Source: Alviniconcha marisindica | Lineage: Eukaryota; Mollusca; Gastropoda; Provannidae | Assembly: GCA_018857735.1 (NCBI GenBank) | Contig: JABMCL010000376.1 | Coordinates: 446,001-510,000, forward strand | Direction of reading: 5' to 3' | DNA: 64,000 nucleotides | Part shown: positions 58,201-64,000 of the stretch, one piece after another | How the letters are laid out: each line of letters starts with the position of its first letter | How positions within the stretch are numbered: the first letter of the stretch is position 1 | The notes under the pieces: generated by a model | The model's database searches: none | What the model saw: only the letters and a program-made list of their open reading frames with translations | Told to the model about the DNA's origin: nothing | Position numbers and translations under genes: made by a program

Positions 58201-59894
58201 TGAAGATCCACCTTTTTGCTGTCTGTCAGACTGTCCCCAAGTGCTCTTTTCTTCACAGCTGAACCTGACATGGAACAAAGAAAAAGACAGTTGAAAGAAT
58301 CAGAAGTACAGACCAATGAACAAATGAGACTATACAGACCAATAAACAAATGAGAGACTGTACAGACCAACAAACAAATGAGAGACTGTACAGACCAACA
58401 AACAAATGAGAGACTGTACAGACCAACGAACAAATGAGAGACAAACAAATGAGAGACTGTACAGACCAATGAACAAATGTGAGACTGTACAGACCAACAA
58501 ACAAATGAGAGACTGTACAGACCAACAAACAGTTGAGAGACTATAGACCAACGAATAGCTGAGAGACTGTACAGACCAACAACCAAATGAGAGACCATCT
58601 GTCATTGAGCAGTTACATTCTCTGGACCTTTAACGACAACAAACTCACTGTGTCAAATTCTACTAATATTAAACATGACCTATACTGAAGAACACTGTTT
58701 TGGCATTGTGGTTCCAAAGCGACATTATGGCTTGTAGGTTCCAGAATCCACTATCCACTTAGAACTGGTCCTGCAAAATTTCAGCATAGATCTGTGCCCT
58801 GTGTGTCAGTGTACATGTATTACTGCATGTCCTTGCATAGTTCTGTGTACATGCTTCACTTCATGTTCTTGCGTGTTTGTGTTTACAGATATCACTTTAT
58901 CTGTGTGTCTGCTTCACAACATGTGCTTGTGTTTTTTTGTTTTCAGATATATATCACTGTACATGTGTCTGTGCATGCTGTGTTTACAGGTACAACTTTA
59001 TGGGCTTGTGTGTACATGTATTACTGTACATGTCTTTGTGTGTTGTATGTGTACAGACCTCACTGCATGTGCATGTGTGCGTTGTCAGTATACTGGTATT
59101 ATTGCATGTGCTTCTGTGTGTTGTTGTATGAGTACATGTATCACTGCATGTATGTGCTTGTGTGTTGTCTGTATACAGGCATCACTGCATTTCTTTGTGT
59201 GTGTTGAGTACAGGTATAACTATGTTTCTGTGCGTGTTGTGTGTGTGTGTGTGTGTGTGCGTGCATGTGTGGGTGCACGAGTTTGTGTTGTATATTATAT
59301 GTGCATCACTGCACGTCCTTGTGTGTGTTGTGTGTACATGCATAATTGCATTACTGCATGTGTGTGTGGTGGTTGTTGTTGTGTTTTTTGTGTTTGTGTG
59401 TGTGTGCACATGTGTGTGTGCATGTTGGTGTGCTTGTTTATGCGTGTGCATGCGTGTGTGTGCCCATGTTTGTGTGCGCAGATGTGCATGTGTGTGTGTG
59501 TGCAAAGTATGGGTGGGTGTGTAATATACTAGTAACAATCTAAGTAAGCAATAATGCATGGAGAACTGTTCAAACATCTGTACTTCACCAAACAACACTC
59601 CGCCTCACCAGCTTCTGCAGCCTGAGCTTTTTGCTTCTTCAATTCTTCATCCATCTTAATCATCATGTGCACTCTGTCGTACACATCTTTGATGGACTGG
59701 GGGTCGAAGGCTGAAACAATCTTCACCCTGGGCGTCTCTTCCTCTTCGTGCTTGCCTTCCAAAACGTCGGCAGCATGGGCGTAGGTTGGGGCAAACAGCT
59801 CCAGAATCCAGTCGCCTGCCCGTTTGGAAGCTTGTTCTTTCTGTTCATCAGCAGCATTCTCCTCCACCTGTGTCTGCTGGTTTTCTGCCTCCAT
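55257..59894 (-). CDS. CCDC160: Coiled-coil protein, CCDC160-like, complete
   Basis: Coding exons in transcript order: 59609-59894, 57997-58264, 56374-56575 and 55257-55505. They sum to 1005 nt and 334 residues, with correct phases and GT-AG junctions. An ATTACAG acceptor just before the ATG implies an upstream non-coding exon. Residues 28-45 (DWILELFAPTYAHAADVL) resemble the short conserved N-terminal motif of CCDC160. The C-terminal block LRTAKEELDNERQL and NKKALEHLRTHFASL resembles the CCDC160 end. From about residue 130 to 310 the chain is a nearly continuous coiled coil with heptad Leu and many E, K, Q and R. The length matches the vertebrate protein (about 325). The family's function is not known to me; no enzymatic motif is present. 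Introns 1-3 all carry tandem repeats close to the exon acceptors. The name rests on remembered similarity, so it is less certain than the gene itself. Confidence 0.8.
55485..55745 (-). repeat. Tandem duplication across the acceptor of CCDC160 exon 4
   Basis: Sequence from the first codons of exon 4 through about 120 bp of intron (55,490-55,620) is repeated at 55,630-55,745. Both copies have TCTCCCTG, ATCTGTGCA, AAAAGACAACATGA and CACAAATACTGG. The second copy therefore holds an extra, diverged acceptor upstream of the real one. Confidence 0.75.
55920..56265 (-). repeat. C-rich tract; G-rich on the transcribed sense strand
   Basis: Repeated CCCCAACCCCTGTCCCAACC-type units with pure C runs of 10-18 lie in CCDC160 intron 3. 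The gene is on the minus strand, so its RNA would carry many GGGG runs able to form G-quadruplexes. Long Pro-rich or Gly-rich ORFs here are by-products. Confidence 0.9.
56566..56824 (-). repeat. 43-bp minisatellite grown from the CCDC160 exon 3 acceptor
   Basis: Six units start at 56,566, 56,609, 56,652, 56,695, 56,738 and 56,781. In the gene's direction each has CTGCTCATCAG, or a close variant, followed by GTTAAAGATC. These are the true acceptor and first ten bases of exon 3 (which begins at 56,575). The array extends from the exon into the intron. Confidence 0.9.
58284..58605 (-). repeat. 28-bp minisatellite before CCDC160 exon 2
   Basis: About eleven units that read CATTTGTTTGTTGGTCTG then TACAG in the gene's direction start 20 nt upstream of the exon 2 acceptor (58,265). 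Each unit has a T-rich tract and a CAG, so it resembles a 3' splice site. ORFs on the minus strand here (VCWSVQSLIC repeats) are artefacts. Confidence 0.9.
58790..59520. repeat. GT-rich degenerate tandem region in CCDC160 intron 1
   Basis: Loose repeats of about 57 bp alternate CACTGCATGT-like and TGTGTTTACAG-like words and grade into (GT)n. The Cys-rich ORFs up to 243 codons on the plus strand come from TGT/GTG codons and show no domain. Confidence 0.75.
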
Positions 59895-59909
59895 CTTTCA
59901 GTGTTACTG

Positions 59910-61840
59910 TAATCTGAAGAAGAAAACCAAGGGAGAGGAAAGAGAGAGAAAAGGGTACTACTACTACTAATAAATTTTATTTATAATCCACCTGTCCTAG
60001 TTCTATAAAAACGAGCTCCAAGCACAGTACACCTTCACATATCAGACTCAGTACATAGCTAAGAAATACTTGCATTAAAAAAACTAGATCTAGGTAATAC
60101 AATTGCATCTGACAAGACAAAGACTATGACCAACTTCTTAACTGATTAACAAAAGTATTTTTTTAAATAAAAATCATATTACTTAATTACTACAATAAAA
60201 AAAAATATATATATATAACCGCATTTTACTAACCAATAAACAAATAGGGAACACAACAATAGTAAAGGAACAACTGACAATCCATAAAACAGCATACATG
60301 GAATAACTTAATTTTGATTAAATGAAAATACACTAGCAATTCAACAATAAGACATTCATATATATTTTAAAAAATGCATCCAGTTTTTAAAATGTATATG
60401 ATATATATATATATATATAGACTGCATATATATATGTATTATATATGTCACTTAAACAAAATGACATGGAAATAAACTGGCTAAGATTATTAAGATCATC
60501 AACTAAAAAAAGTAAAATAGCACAATGAGCATGAAACTTTCACTAAAAGTGATGACACACAAACTGAGGACAATGAAAGCATTGCTGTATGCACTGAGTG
60601 TAAGTGTTACTATTATGATTATAAATTATGTGCTGAGCAAAGTAGGAATTTGCACAATTCCAGCACTGGACGACTGGTGACTGAGCAGGAGCTGCTCAAA
60701 GCAGGAAATTCCTAAACAGGCTGCTGATTCAACTTCAAGTGGTAATTCCTAAACAGAGTGCTGATTCCAGAATCCTCCACATGACGTGCCTAATAATTAT
60801 TCTGGAACTGGCAATATGTGAAGTACGGTACCGAGTAAATGTACTGCTCATTGTGGGTAACATTACTCCCCAATTGTGTGATCTAGACTAAAATAAAAAC
60901 AAAGACAAAACAATAACAAACACACACACACACACACAGTGACACACACACATTATCTCATTCTTAGAACTTTTCTATTTGGCAGTGTTGCATCACTTTG
61001 CATTACAAATGCCAGTCACCCTGGCCACTGTGTATTTTATCAGTCTAGGCCTCATTTGTGTTTTCCTCTCCAAATTTTCTTCCAATAATGGCAGTATACT
61101 GTTACGAGTACAAATGATTGCTAAAATTACATCAAAACCTGCCAGAGCATGAGAATACTTCAGATGGAACTGGAAGACTGCTCCTCAATAAGAATTATGA
61201 TTACGATGATGATAATTGATATTGATAACGATGATGATGATGACTCATTCAGTCATTGACTATTTGTAATCAGTGTACTTTGTAATTGTATTGTAGTGCA
61301 CTAAAAAAATATTTTTTATAAATACATGCGTTGGTGGTATGGAAATGAAAATCAAATAACAGTGGCAAAATAATCAACATGAATGGAAGATCCCAATGGA
61401 GGATGTGGGGTTGAACTAGAAGTTTGACTCTAGAGCCATTTAAAAAAAAATCGACTTCGACTCGTAAATTACCGAACATAACAACTCTGCTTCCAAACTA
61501 CGAACGTTTCTGGACCTCATATTTCGTTGCTATTGTTTTATCTTCTACAGTACCACTTGTATTAACTGTTAAGTACAGTGTTATTATTCCCTCGAGCCCA
61601 GTGTTTCTTAGGATTCGTCGGAACAAATTATGCTGTTCAGTCAAGGGCTCTTGGCGGACCAAACGACAACATATTCGTGATTCAATTTCGTTTTTAGCAC
61701 GCAAACAACTAATAGGTACCTACCGAGTAGGAGATAGGCCTCAGATTAATGACAAATCAAGAAAAACATGCATCTGAAATGGATATCGGTCTCGTTTCAT
61801 TTTCAAGTTCGTGAGCAGACCTGCTCGAATGCTGGGATTA
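59910..61840. other. AT-rich region upstream of CCDC160, no gene seen
   Basis: This holds short AT and CA microsatellites (60,208; 60,402; 60,920) and AT-rich unique sequence. ORFs up to 117 codons have no recognisable domain. It is probably a 5' UTR intron of the CCDC160-like gene. Confidence 0.4.
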
Positions 61841-61849
61841 CTCGATTTG

Positions 61850-62440
61850 AGATGTACGCAGCTTACCGAGCCACGGAAAATATCCGCGAACAGTCCGCGG
61901 CTTCGTCGGCCCCTCGCTTTGACGGTTACAACAGAATCCGAACGCATAAACGGCTAACAAGAACGCTAATTTAATGGACAATAAAAACATGTGTGAAGTT
62001 TCGGGTAAGCCTCCTTTTCAAAGCCGCAAAGCTTTGGCTATTTCTTCTTCCTGTCGGCAAGGACTGGGCTGTGTCAGAGCCGGCTACTTCAGTATACTGA
62101 CCGATGGCTTTGGTAAGCGAAGTACTGTATTAGTGTATCAACACTTTTTAATCTTCATGACTGAAATTTTCAGAAGCCTATTAAGCGGCTGTCAGTTACG
62201 ACACGGGTGTTTTACTTTGTGTACGTCAAGCAGTAGGTACAAGAGATAAAGAAGAAAGACGGAAACAAACTGACTCCGGCGAAAACGGCAAAAACAACAG
62301 TAACCGTGAACCGGCGACAAAACTGACTTGAACTGCCGTTATGTACCCGGCGCAGCAGCCGGTTAGGCCGGCGCGACCGCGGCTAGTACCCTGCCGTTTC
62401 ATAACTGACTGACCGGCCGTGCCAAAACTATCAGTCATAG
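61850..62440 (-). promoter_or_regulatory. CpG-richer block, candidate CCDC160 promoter
   Basis: CpG is clearly denser here than in the flanks (for example CCGCGAACAGTCCGCGGC and GGCCGGCGCGACCGCGGC). It lies about 2 kb upstream of the CCDC160 ATG exon, which itself needs an upstream leader exon. Inference from composition and position only. Confidence 0.35.
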
Positions 62441-62507
62441 TTTGCCAATGAACACAGTGTATGGGTGTTGACTCAACGCCGTGTTGTTTATATTCTCTAC
62501 AACTCAG

Positions 62508-62510
<3 letters not shown>

Positions 62511-62580
<70 letters not shown>

Positions 62581-63050
62581 TCAAATTCAAACTCGAACTC
62601 TAAAACTTTATTTTACAGGGAGAGAGAGACTGGGAGAGACTGAGAGAGTCAGTCAGGCGAGAGAGTGAGAGACGACAGACTGGATCCGGAAAGAGAGTCA
62701 CTGAGTCAGTCACTGACTGACCGAGGCCGACTCGTGAGACTGACGAAACTCTGAGAGAGAGGCCCCGGAGGGGGGGGGGGGGGGGGCGTGACAGAGAGAG
62801 AGACAGAGACAGAGACAGACAGACAGGCAGGCAGACAGGCAGGCAGGCAGACAGACAGAGACACTGTGAGACAGAGCGGACACGAGAGTCTGACAGAGAC
62901 TACAGAGACAGACCGACAGAGACAGAGAGGTAGCCAGAGACAGAGAGAGACAGACCTCTGAGATGGACTGAAGAGAGTGACTGACTGAGTCAGGACTGAG
63001 ACAGAGACAGAGTGCTGCCTGAATCAGTTCAGTCAGGTATGCCAACCGCT
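62511..63050. repeat. (GA)n microsatellite and GACA/GGCA-rich low-complexity DNA
   Basis: A GA run (62,511-62,576) is followed by 450 bp of imperfect GAGA, GACAGACAGGCAG and CTGACTGAGT words and a poly-G run at about 62,770. No coding potential is credible. Confidence 0.9.
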
Positions 63051-63489
63051 ACCCGGGCGGTCCTCCGGGTCAAACCCTGTCTCAGTGACTGCCACAGCTT
63101 TAGCCATATCATCTATCCTACCAGTGAGTGCCACATCTACACTGATAAAAAAAACTGACTGACCCGCGGGTACGCACACAGCGGGGTAAGGCCCGCGCGC
63201 ACGCACACACTGACTCAGTGACACGGCTCATCAGTCACATACTGAAGTGCACGCCGCACGCACACACCGGCTGACACTGACACAACCACATATACTGAAG
63301 TGCATGCAGGCTCACACTGACACACAGTCACATATACTGAAATGCACGCACGCACACACTGACACACAGTCAGTCACATACTGAAATGCACGGCACGCAC
63401 ACACTCTGACACACACGCGCCGCCGCACGCGCGCGCGCGCCGGCGCACCCATGACACACACACAGACAAGGCACGAACGGACACACGCA

Positions 63490-63704
<215 letters not shown>

Positions 63705-63914
63705 TCGTAGGCTCATAGCCTGAATGGCTGATGCATACATACATCCCATCAGTGTGGTGATGAACTGTCCCATGTTGTTGTTGTTTTGCTTGTTGTTGTT
63801 TTTAACTTCAAGCGATACTGACATGATTGTCCGGTGGTAAACTGAGCGTATGGCTCCCGATGTTTGAGGTTATCGCCAGGCATTGAATGGCTGACTCGGC
63901 AAACATTGACGGCG

Positions 63915-64000
63915 GAGTCAGTCTCAGTGCCGACACACTCCCAGCATCGCTTTCCGGCACCTTCCTCCAAAGGATGGATGTCGTAAACCAGAGCGACAAA
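63915..64000 (-). repeat. Dispersed repeat F, copy 2, cut by the window edge
   Basis: On the minus strand CTGGTTTACGACATCCATCC, GGAGGAAGGTGCCGGAAAGC and GATGCTGGGAGTGTG match 27,738-27,835. The element continues beyond position 64,000. Confidence 0.6.

Noticed and set aside
58794..59532. 243-codon Cys-rich ORF
   Set aside because: Comes from GT-rich repeats (TGT and GTG codons) in CCDC160 intron 1.
61424..61777. 117-codon ORF upstream of CCDC160
   Set aside because: No similarity or domain recognised, no splice context; could be a chance frame in a candidate 5' region.

Overview
The window reads as a draft genomic segment from an animal, most likely a marine mollusc and probably a gastropod. 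This is an inference from three things: invertebrate-type versions of conserved genes cut into many short exons with GT-AG introns, tRNA-derived SINEs, and a heavy load of CA/GT/GA microsatellites and 25-110 bp minisatellites. One ambiguous base (N) lies in a tandem array near 29,886. I see no rRNA gene, functional tRNA gene, CRISPR array or bacterial-style operon.

Four protein genes can be read. (1) 938-2852, minus: the 5' part of an ankyrin-repeat protein that continues past the left edge. (2) 4515-17688, plus: a complete eight-exon Rab6 GTPase of 209 residues, divergent from the ankyrin gene, with ETS-like and NRF-1-like sites about 150 bp before its ATG. (3) 36300-51109, minus: a complete twenty-exon mitochondrial elongation factor G (GFM1), 747 residues. 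(4) 55257-59894, minus: a complete four-coding-exon coiled-coil protein of 334 residues that looks like CCDC160. Genes 3 and 4 lie head to tail. I joined all splice junctions by hand, checking phase and GT-AG sites.

Between Rab6 and GFM1 is an 18.6 kb stretch without a convincing exon. It is filled with minisatellites, poly-G runs, LINE and SINE pieces and local duplications. The right end (62.5-63.7 kb) is almost pure GA, GACA and CA repeat, next to a CpG-richer block that may be the promoter of gene 4.

The most interesting signal is a recurring pattern. Tandem duplications have been laid down across, or immediately before, 3' splice sites of real exons. At GFM1 exon 6 a 27-bp array repeats the acceptor plus the first codons, and stays open in the exon's own frame for nine further units. 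At CCDC160 exon 3 a 43-bp array does the same. CCDC160 exon 4 has one duplicated acceptor, and CCDC160 exon 2 is preceded by about eleven 28-bp units that each look like an acceptor. GFM1 exon 10 has a 93%-identical partial copy 360 bp downstream, with a usable donor in compatible phase. Other points are a 397-bp foldback transposon with GTCGCGAC palindromes in GFM1 intron 10, a SINE whose empty site survives in an adjacent tandem copy, and CU-repeat tracts on both sides of Rab6 exon 5. No wholly new enzymatic system is visible.
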